Source: Ixodes scapularis (taxonomy: Eukaryota; Arthropoda; Arachnida; Ixodida; Ixodidae). From it: a stretch of DNA of 64,000 nucleotides. How positions within the stretch are numbered: the first letter of the stretch is position 1; each line of letters starts with the position of its first letter. Position numbers and translations under genes: made by a program. The stretch is from NCBI RefSeq assembly GCF_016920785.2, contig NW_024609884.1:37057035-37121034 (forward strand), written 5' to 3'. Of the stretch, positions 34,331 through 47,550 are shown one piece after another. The notes beneath the pieces are model-generated. The model was not told the origin of the DNA, did not search any database, and saw only the letters and a list, made by a program, of their open reading frames with translations.

Positions 34331-35643
34331 AACTTTTAGATAGTAAGTACGAAGTACGTTGTTTTTTTCTTGTTTTTTTTTCGAAGTGTAGTTCAGAGGG
34401 AGCCGCCGGTGTCGGGGGTGACGCGGACGCGTTGGGCCGTCGTTAGCGCTTTATGATTGCTGCCCGCCGCCGACCCACTGCAGAGATGCCGTGATGACGA
34501 GCAGGCAAGTCAGGAACGTCAGTCTCGCGGCCGTAATCTCGCGTCGCGCTCGGCGGACAACCTTTGTGCGCGATAAGTCCGGCTTCTTATCGCGGAGAAA
34601 CGTATGCCGTCGGCGGGAGTAAATAGCGCAACAACATTTTGCGGTGGTTCTGGGCGCGCTCCATACATAAATGCCGTCCTTTTGTTTTCCTTCGCCGACG
34701 CTGCGTCGCTCCGTCTGGCGAAAGGCCGCGCTAGCGTCCGCGCCTTGCGGAAGGCGACGCGCGCGTACATCGGTGCGGGTCGGGCGGCAGGACACCTCCA
34801 AATATGCACCGACGAAGGTGGTAGCTCGTTAGAGTGGAGGACACGTAGCTTTGATCCGACCCGGTACGTGCTCTGCTCGTGGGTTTCACGTCGGCGGCGC
34901 AGCGAAGATCGCGTTTCGACGTCCGCGGTTGATTATCGATACGAAGATTTCGTGTCGTCTTGAATCTGTTCGCGTCGAATGGGCGGATCCAAATTATTTC
35001 TTTTTTGTTCAGTGGCGTCGTTTCTGGCAAGCAGCGGGCGAACTGGCTTTCTAACGTAACGTCCACGACCACGTATACTCGAAGAAACGTGGGATGTGAC
35101 AGATGCCAACAAGAATTAGCTTTTTTTTTACTTAATTTTTAATTGTATGTAAAGTTTCGTACATTCGTGCTCATGAAATGTGAATGTATCGAGCGGGTAT
35201 AGTAAAAGCTGCCTTAAAGCACCGCAAGATTTTTTTTTTTTATCTGAAAAATGTTTATTTAAGGCATAATTACGCTGCGCGAACGGTGTGCGTCTTAATT
35301 CGATACGTCGCACTCACTCACCAAACCACAAAACGAATGCTTTGTACAAAAGTGAAAAACGAGTTCGTGTTCGTTTCTTTGATGCATGCCGCCACAAAGT
35401 TTTGAATATTTACGACGACAAGTGAAGTGCGTTGGCCCCTTTCTTGCGTTCGTCGGCGGAGGGGTGCAACTCTGTCGTGTTAGATTTGGTTACCCGGTAG
35501 GCGGACTAGCCCATCTGTGGCCTCCTTTGGCCGCCCACACTTCTCGCCGTCGATGCTGGAGCTCGTGTTCGCACATTGATATACCTACTTGGTAAGGCCC
35601 CGACGGCCCGGCGAATAAGCGCCGGCAAGTTCCAGTCATTCAC
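34331..35643. other. Gene-free sequence, CpG-rich 34.4-35.1 kb
   Basis: No supportable gene. The CpG-rich part is open on both strands (up to 119 codons) without domains. Confidence 0.35.
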
Positions 35644-35760
35644 CTGTAAGGGCGGTCCACGTTTCACGAACCCAAATTCGACCTCCCTAGAATCAATTCT
35701 TTCGCACGGAGTGATACGCCCAGGATGTTCTGTTGGCAGCTTTTGCAGCTTTTGAGCCAT
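35644..35760 (-). CDS. Possible short first coding exon
   Basis: On the minus strand an ATG at 35760 opens 39 codons that run into CTTACAG|GTGAAT, a good 5' splice donor in phase 0. The peptide begins MAQKLQKLPTEHPGRITP and includes VEFGFVKRGPPLQ just before the donor. The frame otherwise continues about 45 codons into the presumed intron before a stop. I recognise no family and see no partner exon. It could be chance. Confidence 0.15.
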
Positions 35761-38715
35761 GACTGTCTAGAGTGTTGCCGGTTAACCGTGTCTATGTTGA
35801 GTTGTTTCTTCTTCTCTTCAGCTCTTCTTCTTTTTTTTCTTTTTTTTCTTTTGCTTTTGCTTTTGTTGTCTGGCGACCACGCGGACTCTTTTCGACCTCT
35901 CCTAACGCACGAAGTTGACGTCCACCTATGTCTCTACAGGTATTGGCTTTGTATCCTTGTTCTTTGAACTTTGATCTCGCTTTGCCAACGTGATTAAAGA
36001 AGTACGATAAGAGGTCCTTTTTTTTTTTTGCGCACTTCCTCTAGCCTTGTAGGCATAACAGTTTTGCAAAAATGCACCAGCACTAACCCACCGTACACGT
36101 TAGAGTAGCAATTGTTGTTTGAGAAGGTGATAAACCAAGGGTGTCTTTGATAGAATAGTTGTGAAATTATAACGATATGTAACGTGAGTTGAACCACAAA
36201 GTTAATAAACTATAATAACACTTATTTAAAAGAAAAAAAATGCTTAGTTACAGTAAATGATTTAACGCTGGCTGGAATACATGGGGAAGCAATGGGCAGT
36301 ATGCATTACTCAAACCGTCGCCGCGGAGTCCCATTGTTGTTTGGTTATGTTGACTTGAGCGCCCCGAGCTGTTGGGTTAAGGAAGCCATAGATGCAAATG
36401 CGCGATTAAAAAAAAATATATATATTAAAAAGAAAGTGAGTCACACCTCTAAGCATCATTTAGTTGTAACAATTGCCACACAACTATGCAGGTTATAAGA
36501 CTAAGGTACCACAATATTTCATTTGTGGCCAAGGGCATACATTTAGAAATGTGAAGTTTCATGGGTGGCGTTGCTTGTACCGTGCCCAGCTGGGAACAGT
36601 TTGGGCAATAATGATGTACCTCAATAGATGCAGGAAGTGTTAGTAACTTTATATCCGTCGTAAATGATGACATAAAAGGGGGTGGTTAAAGACTCACATA
36701 CACTAGCTCTCTCGTGGGTCGGAAATTCAAGGCGTATTATTCGAATACTAAGAGTATAGAACACGGAGTGCCTGCGGGCTCCCCAAATATCGCGACATGA
36801 GCTGGCATCGTCAAGTGTCTTTAGCTTCCACTTGACTGGCGAGCTCAGGCACAACGGCCATCTTATATTACTTTAGGGACAGGCGATCCAATTCTCTTTC
36901 AAAATAACTCCGCATTCTTTTGCTTCTAGATGTTCTTAGGGGTATTCATGTGCGCTCACTAGCCCGGGCGTTCTGTAAGGTAAATATTTAGGGTTCATCA
37001 AACAGCAGCATTGGCGGTGTGAAGTCAACTTGATGAAAGTCTGCTTCCAACACGAGCTCAACAGTAAGACGCACAGCCATTGTAACCAGTGCATATATCC
37101 TATTGACTTATTTCAATATGCTGTCTTCTATTAGAAACTCTTTAGCTCTTAAAACCGTGGTGGTCTCGAGAAAAAAAAATAAAAACTTGCATTGTAGCAA
37201 ACATTGCGAATTAAACTTCATCGGATTAATATGTAATTTGACACCTGCTTGATCCGTGGTGCGAGTTATTTTACCATGTTGCACTATGTTCAAACTTTCT
37301 CGCAATGAACACGCGATCTTTAAAATAGACCCATAGGCCTGAAGAAAAAAATCTTCTAGTGGCTGCCATTTCGTATGTTTTGGGCGCCTGACGCGTTCTA
37401 TATTTGTTTGTCATGGCGGAGAGCGCGGACCTGAATGGCTGCGATTTTCATACGCTGGCCTATGATTCGCCCAAGCTCGTGCCACGCGTCTGTGACCGGC
37501 GCGGAAGCTTGTATAAACAAAAAGGAGCAACTCTATTTCTGTCAACGTGGGAGGGACTAAAAAATTGATTATCGACGCGAAGCCGACAATGTCTCCTACG
37601 TGGATTTCTCAATCCCCCTTACATCTTTTTAAATGCACCTGTTGACATCTCTTTTGACTCGTTCACTTATACATGCACCTGTTAGAAAATCTCGCGCCAT
37701 ATCTAAACACACTTTCGACGAAACGGAGACCGAGCACCTGTAACAAAAGTGAACAGAACAGAAAAAAAAAGGGAGAGCAAGAGAAAAAAGCGAGTCTCTG
37801 AAGGCACCCCTTTTCGTGGTGGTCGCGAGTGCGGTGTTGGAAGGCGTGCGACGACACACCGCCGCATCAAGAAGCCGCGCCACACAAGATTAGGCTCGGG
37901 CAATCGGTTCTCGCTTTTCTTCTACACTTTCTCTTCATAGCCATCCCCCCCCTTCTTCTTTTATCTTCTTGCTGGAGGCTCGAAGCAGGGCTTCTACAAG
38001 CATGCCGTCATGGCGTGTTTTCTTTCCTCTCCTTTTTCTTCTTTTTCTCCCTTATTGGAGCACGCAAATGTTTCTGATCTCTGCTTTCTTGTCCTTTGAG
38101 GGCGCACACGAAGGGCGGCGTGCGCGGCGCGTAGCTTCTCTACCAAGGTGGCGGTTCATGCGTGCTCTCCTTTTTTGTCGTTCTCAAAGGCAGCGTAAGG
38201 AGGAGTGATGAAAGAGGTTATCGAGGCACAAAATGAAAGGGGTTCCAACTAGGATCCGGAGGGCGCGGCGCTTGGCGTGTGGGGGCACACCTTTCTTCAA
38301 TGAGCGGGGATGGCAAAAAAATTGGGGGGACATGGGAGGGGCAGCCGGGAGAGACGCAGGCGAGAGGGGGGATTGCTTTCTGATTTCTACTTTTGAGAGC
38401 ACACTTGATATCCCATGGAGCCCGAATAGCCGGTGTGCGTGTTTCACGCGTGTCTACTTGAGCTGTGGTGTGGCGCGTGCTGGTGCTTTTCAGGTTTTGT
38501 GGCGTGATTAATACTTGTCTGGTTCTCTGACTTGCTCTTCCGCGGCCTTCGACGGACGCAGGAGCTGGCGAATAGGTTGAGCCGACACGCCGCTGGATGT
38601 CAGCTGGAGCTGCGGGAACAACCAACTATGCGTCCTGTTTTATTTGGCAGCGACATGCGAAGAAGAAAAAAAAAAAAACGTTGATCTCATGATCTACAAC
38701 TGTGCAACCGCAAGG
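35761..38715. other. Long stretch without a supportable gene
   Basis: About 3 kb. Pyrimidine-rich T/C tracts occur at 35805-35870, 37930-37975 and 38020-38060. The 37740-38640 interval is GC-richer with frames on both strands and no domain. See rejected items for a short microRNA-like match at 35926. Confidence 0.35.
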
Positions 38716-38880
38716 CCTGATTCACGTGGTACGATTTTGCTTGCGATTTCGCAGTTGTGACGTCAAGCACCCCGACGTCCACCACGTTTTGATTTTATTT
38801 ATTTATTTTTTTTTTTTTGGCCGGACGAGCGACTTTGCAATTGCGAAATTGCAAGTAAAATCGTATCATGCTATTCACGC
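38716..38880. mobile_element. Foldback MITE, 43-bp arms
   Basis: Arms 38716-38757 and 38838-38880 are inverted copies sharing TACGATTTTGCTTGCGATTT and its diverged complement. The loop is about 80 bases with a T run. Confidence 0.7.
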
Positions 38881-39149
38881 TTCTTAAAACTATGAGCTCG
38901 TGCTCGCGCTGTCTACTGCGGTGCTTCGAATTATGGACACAGGGCCTGCAGTGTTCGCATTCCTGAAAATAAACGTCAAGAGGTGGCAAAAAACAAATAT
39001 ATAGTTGTTTTTTTTTTTTTTTTTTAATCTGTATGCAGTGTAACAAAACATAAACACTCTAAACGCACTTGACATTGACGATATAGAGAAGACCGCGACC
39101 GTTTTTTAGCTACTTCATACAATTGATCGGAAGAACAGAAACAAGCTCT
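38881..39149. other. Gene-free sequence
   Basis: No gene; a poly(T) run lies at about 39008-39025. Confidence 0.4.
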
Positions 39150-39178
39150 GGGGGGGGGGGGGGGGGGGGGGGGGGGGG
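39150..39178 (+). repeat. Poly(G) run, 29 bases
   Basis: The longest uninterrupted poly(G) run in the window. Confidence 0.95.
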
Positions 39179-39386
39179 ATGGGAAGAAATCTGTTACTAA
39201 TTTGGGTATGAGCATTGCCTAAAAATGCGCTCTATTTAACTGATATCCAAGTTACAAATCATGTTAAACACTTTTTCTTCCTCCTCTTTCGCGGGTTTTT
39301 GGACATGTGTTCACATTAATATTGAAAACTAATGTCATCCCGTCACTGAAACTTTTGACACAATCATTTTGTAACTTCATGGGACA

Positions 39387-40749
39387 TTAAAGGGATTGTC
39401 CGGTCGAAACGGGAAGCACTTACGTTTTTGCACTCGTTACGTCGAGGGAGCCTTCATGTAGACAAACGTCATTTTTATATTGATATATGATCTTCCGTTA
39501 TTAATTAAACCTTTCATGAGCGTATGTACGAAACTGCACCCCAACTTTCGCCGGTGTCAATGGATGACATCCGTAGCTGCTGCGTAACGTCACAAAACTC
39601 AAAGGTTTGTCGGATGGACGGGATAACAAGCGTTGGTCGATGGATGTCTTGTATTTTGTTTCGAATTATAAAGTCTCCTAGGTTTACCCTTTACTGAAAT
39701 ACGGTTCTTTAATGCAGTTCCCAAGCGTGTGCAAAAACAGTCACGCCTTTTAGCAGGATATTACTCGAAAACAGCCGTAAGCTTCGAGAAAACGTATGCC
39801 GTTTCGCGCAAACACAACTGCGACGGACGCCGATCGAACTAGGAGCGCATTGCAAAGGAGAGGGTGTAGATTTCGCCTATGAACCGGCAAATAGGTACAC
39901 ATTTCGGCGGATCCACTGGACTGGTGATGAGGCTGCGGGTCCTTCCCTCAGAGGCGATGGCCACGGGTCGAAGGCAAACGGCGAACCGTTCAAATGCATG
40001 TCGTCACTGGACTTGGACGAGCTTGGTAAGCTGTCGCCACGCTCTATTTTCACACGCGGGCCAAACAAAATTCGGCGGCACGCGTGCTAAATGCAACTTC
40101 TTGTATCGTTTCCAGATGGAAACGATACCCCCCCCGGAGAACTTCTCAGCCTGCCCCCCCCCCCCCCCCCCCTCCCTTCCCGGGAAAATGGAAAGTCCAC
40201 GCCGCTGGTCGGCACAGCATTACACCTCAGCTTACGAGCCTTCTGTCCGCTTAGAGCTCAGCTCGTAGCTCTCCTCTGTGAGATGAGTGCTGCACAAGGG
40301 GGATCTCGATCTTGACAGGAAGCCAGTCCCTACGCACGGCAACGATCCATTTTGCTCGTCACCACATATCTCGCGGAAATGTGTGGAACGTCATGTCTTG
40401 GCTCCCATGTGCTGCCCGGTGGTTGTGGCACCCAACCGCGCAACACAAAATCTCACCGAACCGCGAAACAAGTCGAGCACAACAACAAAAACGAAGCACG
40501 CTGAGGCGTTCACTCGCAGGTAATCGACGAGACAGAAATGCTCGCTTTGTGTTGTGTGACGTCAGAGCTCCAATGTTGCCACTGAAAGCAGCGTTTACGC
40601 TAGAGTGCGATTGGAGCAGTGTAAATTTAATTACTGATGCAGAGGGGCATATAAAGTTCAGATATTGCACGTACGATGGGTCTCGAGGCAATAACAATGA
40701 TATTCAATTGTTTTCTCGAATACAAAATTTGACCGGACAATCCCTTTAA
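39387..40749. mobile_element. TTAA-flanked 1.36 kb DNA element
   Basis: TTAAAGGGATTGTCCGGTC (39387-39405) is perfectly inverted at 40731-40749. The outer TTAA fits the target duplication of piggyBac-type insertions, leaving 15-base ends AGGGATTGTCCGGTC. The interior is long for a MITE but encodes no recognisable transposase; its longest frames (145 codons plus, 112 minus) are unremarkable. The segment 39893-39997 is related to 56623-56719. A 19-base poly(C) run lies at 40154-40172. Confidence 0.8.
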
Positions 40750-41389
40750 AGTAAGAGAAATTTTATTCTGGTAATGAAATACGCGTTTTTTTTTGTTTTT
40801 TTTTTTCAGTTTATAGAGGGCAATTTTGCAGGAGCGCAATGGTTTGAACGGAATTTCCGAGAAGTAAACAGTGGAATATATACGAACTGGTGCAGCATCA
40901 TTATTGGTAATCACTCCTCGTATGTTTCATATTATTCTTTCCATTTAGCTATAGTTTTATTTTATGCTGAAATAAACGACAACTGCAACAATTTCATTAC
41001 TGCCTGTGCAATGACTGTAGTGTGTATATATGTCTGTAGATACTATTATTTCTATTGTGATAAGATGGGAAAGCGGCAGCGAAATTCAAATTTTCTGGAG
41101 TTCCCCGTTTCTGGGCACGTTTGACTTCACGGCGGTGAACTGAATCTTTATCGGCTGGAAGCGAGGAGCAAAGTATAAGGCTAAATCAGGGGGCAAGAAC
41201 AACAAAACAAGTAAAGCTCTTAACGGAAACAATGACACGCCAGTTCAATAAAAATTCAAAGTGACACGTTAATAAAACAAAAATACCAAAACAATGCGCG
41301 AGACAAAACTCGGCGGCGCCGGCCGCCATTACCTCGCGCGTTGGACAGGATACATACAGCTTCGGCGCGTAGTTTTGTTTTACTCCGGG
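40750..41389. other. Gene-free sequence
   Basis: No supportable gene; T-rich tract at 40788-40806. Confidence 0.4.
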
Positions 41390-42140
41390 GGCTATGTTAA
41401 TTAAAATTGATTTTGCCCGCTCCAATCACATGCTGGAGTTATCGGTGCGGGGGTGGAGAGGAATTTCGTGCGCCTCATCTTTCGCCCTCTTTTCCCTCCC
41501 GTCCTCGCTTCCCACGTCTTGGGCTCTGTCGCTGTTCCCCTCTTCCTCTTTCAGCGCCACCTCCTCGCCGTTTCGATCTCCGCTATTAATATTATTATTA
41601 TTATTGCGAAACAATAAAGCGCAAAGGGGCTGGCTGGCTGCCGGGGCTGGCTGCAGGAACGAAGCAAACGGCGAAAGAAAGTAATGGCTCCCATTTCTTT
41701 TTGCTTTTTTTTTATTTCTCCCTGTCTTCCTTTCTTTCCCTCTCCCAAGTCTCGCGATGGTGCTCCTTTTCCGGGAGAATAATGATCATCACGGCTGCCA
41801 TTTTTATTTCGTGCCCTTTTTGCGCCGTCGCCGCTGCTAATATGAGCGAGGCTGCAGAAATTACTGCGCCCCTGGAAATAAATACACGGGCAAACCTCGT
41901 TAATTCGACGCTCGGGATAGTGGCACGCAAAGCGGCTCTTCCTTTCGGCGGCGGGCTCGAGTCGGAACCCTTGGGTTCTGCCTTGGTCCAGACTCGGCCT
42001 CGGGCTGACCCCACGGCCCTGGCCGAGGGGCCCGGCGGGCTCCCCGCGGGTCCCTCGGAAGGGCGCCTTCGATTCTTTCCAGACGTCAAAGTCCCGCCGC
42101 CGCCTTGGTCCGCTGCTCCCTCGTCTGTCCACAATACTGA
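41390..42140. promoter_or_regulatory. GC-rich block with homeodomain-like cores, candidate enhancer
   Basis: CpG-rich sequence punctuated by TAAT/ATTA-type motifs (TTAATTAAAATTGATTTTGC near 41398, GCTATTAATATTATTATTA near 41582, GTTAATTCGACG near 41899, AATAATGATCATCAC near 41780). No inverted or tandem structure explains it. Open frames of 140-193 codons exist on both strands at once, so coding is unlikely. This arrangement is common in conserved developmental enhancers; inference only. Confidence 0.3.
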
Positions 42141-43008
42141 ATATTAGGTCGCAGCAACCCTATCCCATCGATGATAACCCCGATATTTCCATTACGCGAA
42201 TTTGTACGCGGCAAAAGGTTCTACTTGTGTATACTTGGCTCGGTGCTTTATACGGGTACGCTAGCTAAAAAAACCACGGTCAAATGGCGACCTACGGCCC
42301 CTGCGTTGCTTTTTAACGTTTGTGTGCTATTTTATTGTTCATTACTCGCAAAGATCTATAAGGGAACATGTATTAAAAACGTTGCTCCATGAGTATTTTC
42401 GAGCGAAACAAAAAAACATCCTGGCTGTTGTGCCCGGAGTTGCCGCATGAATAATCTGAAAAGTTCATGTGGGTGTCTGGATGTCTCCCCTTACGAAGTA
42501 TGTACCAGATAGTCTTTGGCGCGGACAGAAGAAGGCGGATGTGCTTACATCGTGTGCCCCGAAATAATGGGGAAATTGTGGGAATATAATTTATTCAGAA
42601 GATTTACGTCAAAACGAGAACACCTCACTTGAATTATATAAGCAGCACCGCGTATCCGGGCGTTACTTGGATGCCTTCATTTTTAAGGGTATACTGTGAG
42701 GCGCATACGTCCCGCTGCTTATCTGCAAAATACTGCTATGAAGCAAGATTTTTTTTTTTTGTGTGTGTGTGTGTGTGCTTTCATCAATTAGCCAATCCGA
42801 TATATACAACCATACAACAATCAATTGAACTTTAAAGGTTTAACATAACGGACGACGCGCTACTGCATTATATCGTTAAATGCACCGTGTTGCGTTGGGC
42901 TATTATCTGCGAAATATCACGGGCCAAAGCGTACTAGTGAAAATATTTGTGAAAATGGTCTATACTTCGTTTCACCTGAAGCCCGAACGCGGTCAAAGAC
43001 TATGGCCT
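42141..43008. other. Gene-free sequence
   Basis: No supportable gene. A T run plus GT tract lies at 42751-42778. Confidence 0.4.
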
Positions 43009-43156
43009 CCAAACTCGTCAAACAGAAAGTTGGAGCCGAAGTTGACGGAGCGCTCTCATTGGCCCATCACGCCGATGACTTCGTGCTTTTTTCGCCGACG
43101 TCTAATTGGCGCGCTCCGCAAACTTTCGACTCCAACTTTGTGTTTGACGAGTTCAG
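43009..43156. mobile_element. Short foldback, ~27-bp outer arms
   Basis: CAAACTCGTCAAACAGAAAG and following bases (43009-43035) pair with 43130-43156, with one or two differences. An inner weaker pairing links GACGGAGCGC with GCGCGCTCCG. MITE-like. Confidence 0.6.
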
Positions 43157-44918
43157 GGCGCTGGAAGTTAGAGAAGCCCATACACAAAAGGCAACAACAA
43201 CAAGCCACGGCGCCTCTCGCCGCTTGATCGTGGATGAACCGTCGGATGGCGATCCCGTACAGAAAAAAAACAAAAAACAGCGACCGCCGTGACGCTGCGC
43301 TTTCGGCACGGCACTGCTCGCGCTCGCTTGGCTCCTCCTGGGATCGTGCCGTCGACTGCGCACGGGCTTGAGGTGTAACGAAGGCGATAATTCACGAAAG
43401 CACTACCGGACGGCGCGCCCTGACAATCGCGCGGCGGAGTCAGAAAAGAACCATTTTCGAGGTGCTGAGGTGGCTCGGAAAACACGTTATGCTAATAAGG
43501 CGTTTGGCCCGTTGACTGGAGAAGCGAACTTGGCCCGCGCTCCTGCCAATAAGTCCATTCGTTTCCTTGGCGGCAGCCGGTAGTGGCCGCTGGTTTTCCC
43601 GCTAATCTTATCGTTCACCCTGGAAGTCAGGTAACTCGCTAATCAAATGAGAGATCGCGCGCGCTAATTTGATCCTGCCTGCTCCAGCTGTTGAACGTTT
43701 CTACCGAGACATAGCATTTATAAGATGAGCCTTATCGTCAGTTACAGGTTTCATGAACGATGTGCTCTTTGAAATTTGCTTTTGAAGCTGTTTCTCGATA
43801 TTCTCATTTCTGGCTGTCTCAAAAGGTATACAACCAAAAATCAAAGTTGATCCCTTTGGAGGGGGGAGGAGGCGGAGGAGGAGGAAGAGTAATGTTACAG
43901 GGTGTAGCGAATACTGTTTATAAGTCTAGCCTTATTAATTTAAACAGTTATGTTTTAACTCGGTTTAGCTATTTTCGTGGCTTCTTTCTTTTTTTTGGCA
44001 CGAGAAGACAATTTTAATATCAAGTCGGCTTAACCTCCATATTTAGCAGCGATTTGATTATCTGCGTCAGCCATAACACCTCGCAATGATTTCCCTACAC
44101 AGCCCTAGGGAGGGGTGTGCACTTTCCCTTGTTTTTCTGAAAGCACCCCCTTAATTCGCAATGACTCCTCTATTCTCCAATGCCCCCCCCCCCCCCTAAA
44201 AATTTAGATACCCCCTAAATTCAATTCCTCATGAAACCACTGAAACCTCGTATGATAGGTCACCGCTGGATTCTATGCTCCCCCTCTACGCTTTTTCCAC
44301 TTCCTAGGCATTGTTTCAAGGACTCATGTGAAACGTATTCAAACTTATCTTAAAAGTATGACAGAGAGAAACACGGAAGTTGAAGCGTTACGTAGGCCGG
44401 CCCTTCGAGATTTTTTTTTTTTTTTTTTAATGTTGTTACAGGTGGCGCTGCGATCACTCGTTTTAACATGGCGCATTGCCCCTTCTAGTACAACAAAAGT
44501 AAATTATCGGTTAGAGTTCAACGACAGTTCAGAGATGTGTATGGACGAGATCCACCAGATGTTGAAAACATCAAAGCGTGGTTTACAAACTTTTTGAAGA
44601 GCGTGACAGTGACGGTGAAGTACTAACCGCTATTCAACGGTGTCATCAGAAGCATCTGGAATGTAAATGTGCCCCAGGTGCTGCTTTGTACGGATTGTGA
44701 AAAGGCAAAACAGTAAAGGTTTTTTTAACAAAAAGTATCGTGCTCTCGTGAGATTTTCCACGAAGTTCTAGCCTCGATCACCGTTCCTACCTCTGTTGGA
44801 ACTAAAGATGTTCTCTTGTGCGGGCGCTTCTCAAGCATCGAAGCAACGGGAAACAAGATGCACAGAAGGGTATGTATTCCAAAGCATAAAAATACGTGCA
44901 AATCAGGTAGATTTGTAA
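43157..44918. other. Gene-free sequence
   Basis: No supportable gene. Purine-rich GGAGG tract at 43860-43888, C14 run at 44183-44196, T run at 44411-44428. Confidence 0.4.
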
Positions 44919-44947
44919 GTATACAATCAACGTCGTTGATTGTATAC
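44919..44947. repeat. Perfect 13-bp hairpin
   Basis: GTATACAATCAAC, loop GTC, then the exact reverse complement. The flanks hold a short direct repeat (GGTAGATTTGTAA and GGATAGATTTGGGTAA). The role is unknown. Confidence 0.9.
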
Positions 44948-47322
44948 AACGTTCGGATAGATTTGGGTAAAGACATGGCAACATCATCAATACCTGTAGT
45001 GCGATGTCGATTTCATCACTTCGATGTCTGGGAGACTATTTCCGTCGACTTCCATATGAATAGTTTGATTGAATTTTGCTACATATTTTTTTATAACCCC
45101 CCACCCCCCCCCCCCCCCCCCCTTGGAAGTGTATGCTAATCTTGTGATTGTGTATTGACAGTGGTGGTGGAAGGGTGGAAGCAGGCAGCTACCTGATTCT
45201 TCATTGGGTTAGTTTGTGTCACTCTGCTAACGTTGAAGATTATGCACACTAGATCCGTCCAGACCACGTATATTTAATACATCTAGAAATATAAATAATT
45301 TAGATTGTTATTTTTTATTGCTCAATCAGCTATCATTTTTGAGATATGCCCGTACTTCAAGGCCCACGACGAACTCCCAAATTATTTGCATGTATATCAT
45401 CGCTCTTGTACGTATAATACGAATGCACGCGACTGCACAGGTACGCACATGAATTGTGTTTGCGTCTGGTGACTATTGTTGAAGAAGAATGGGATTTTGT
45501 TTTGTGTGTGTGTTCGCGCTTTTAGAGTATAAAGAGTGAATACATGATTTGTGCTAAAGCTTTTTTCGGTGCATGATTTAACCAAATCTGATCAATTATT
45601 TTCTAAGGGGAATGTCTGCCGAGAAACTCACGCCGATTGCGTTTTGTAAGGATTAAAGATCAAAGTGTTTGGAAAACCACATCTCTTTATCAACGCCTGA
45701 AAACAAACAAAAAAAAAAAAAGGAACACGCCGTGGTTGTACGGGTCCCACACTGAGTAGCAGCTCCTCATTCGGTGTCGGGATAACTGATAAAATCCGCT
45801 CTCTGGGAAAATGGGTATAATTCATAACATGGTTACATGTAGGGGCCCTATGAATTCACGTGTATATATATACCTACACCTTTTTTCGGAGGGTTTCACT
45901 TATATATACGCTAAAGTCCTTTATGCTCCAATCTCGGGAAGAGAAGTCAAAATAATATTCCATACGCATGATTACGATGATATCATTGGTATGGTTTCCA
46001 CTGCGGTGGACACGGTTTTTGTATGCAAAAATTACGACTGTAGAAACCATTGGAATCAAACACACAAACTAAATCAACTGCTCTGTTTGGTCTCATTCAA
46101 CGACATTGGCTGCGTTCTTGGGCCGTCGTCGAGACGAATGTGTACAGCGGAAACATTAGAGGGTGCATTCGTTCCGTAAAAGGATCAAAGGCGCTGATAA
46201 ACTATTTATTCGCTAAAAGGATTACATTTTTTTTACGTGTGTAGTTCGTTGTCCACTTTAATCTTCATCTCATCTATTAGTGTTTTAGTCTTCACCAAAT
46301 TAAAATAAGTGAATTGTGCTTTTGAGAATAACAAATTAGCTAAATTCCATGGGTGACATGCCCTCTCTTCTGACCGGCTTCGAACCTTTTCCTGATGTTT
46401 ATTTGACCTTTGATAACGCTTACAATTTTCGAAATCGATGTGTGCTTGAATGACTTTTTTTTATAAAAACCTAAAGTCCGGGTCAAAAAAAGAAATCATG
46501 TGTAGCTTTTGATGTTAACATATGCAACGTTTTATATATTTTAGTTGTGTATTTTGAGATGTATTTCTTCAAGTTAGAAACGTGCATTCTCGTTGTGTTT
46601 CTAGATAATGTTGAGTTTGTCTAGACTTGAAAATGAAATATATGAGTTTGTGTAGAGGTAGTGAATCTATACTTTCTGTATACGCGGTGCACGAATCTGG
46701 TGGAACGAATAGGATATTCCCGGTATAATAATCCAGAATTTCTTAGTTGTTTTCTGACGCATCGCGGCAGTCGGAACGAGTCTTTCGTGGTTTTATTACT
46801 GTCTCAAAATCATCCGTTCTGGCATGTGGGGAATGACTATTTTCGAGAAACATACACCAGAATTCTTCGAACCCAATTTTGTATTTTAACCAGAGTTCTA
46901 TGAGCGAAAACAAAAATTCCAGATTTTAAAAGGAGGGCTTATTTTTCTGCTATCTAACCGTTAACAGCGCCACCACGCATATACACGTCACGCATTTCTG
47001 CTAAAGAATGAGGTGTAGAACTCATCATAGTGTCGCATTTTCACACTTTATTTTTTTTTTAGCCTAATAATACGTGGTAGGAATCATAGCGACAAATACA
47101 CGATTCTGAATTCGTGTTTAGCGTAGAATAAATGTCATTTTATGCTAGCTGGCAGTGCTATTTCGTCCAGTTTAGTCTTCAGCTATCTCTCTAGTTTTCT
47201 GTTTCTTCTAAAATAGGGCGAGAAAATATGTTACTTTGTTGAAATATCATCTTCTATGTTGCTCAAATCCTTTTATGCGCCCAATTTTTGGTACACGGTA
47301 AAATGTCGGCTGGTTGGGAAAG
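44948..47322. other. Gene-free sequence
   Basis: About 2.4 kb with no supportable gene. Poly(C) at 45104-45122. A 122-codon plus-strand frame (45811-46179) has no domain I recognise. Confidence 0.4.
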
Positions 47323-47353
47323 TGTGTGTGTGTGTGTGGGGGGGGGGGGGGGG
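47323..47353 (+). repeat. (GT)n joined to poly(G)
   Basis: A GTGT tract passes directly into sixteen G (47338-47353), suggesting the G run grew from the edge of the microsatellite. The same arrangement occurs at 48090-48126. Confidence 0.9.
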
Positions 47354-47550
47354 TGTTGAACAGTTTATCATGAAATTTACGTTTGCTTCTTTTATATTTT
47401 GATATAAAGCTGAATTAAGTTTACCACGCGACTGCAAAAAAAAAAAAAAATGTTTCAATCGCTGGAGCTGGAAATAGTTCTTCGGTTCGCCAAGTGCCTT
47501 CGACGCGTTCATTTTAAATATTCACATCCTCTTTACGCACTACCTAACCG

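Noticed and set aside
35926..35946. GTCTCTACAGGTAT resembles the 3' arm of the Hox-cluster microRNA mir-993
   Set aside because: Only about 14 bases match from memory, the seed end differs, and no complementary 5' arm that would form a precursor hairpin is present upstream.
41551..42147. Long frames of 193 (minus), 148 (plus) and 140 (minus) codons
   Set aside because: All overlap the same GC-rich block on opposite strands; the sequence is low-complexity and has few stops by composition.
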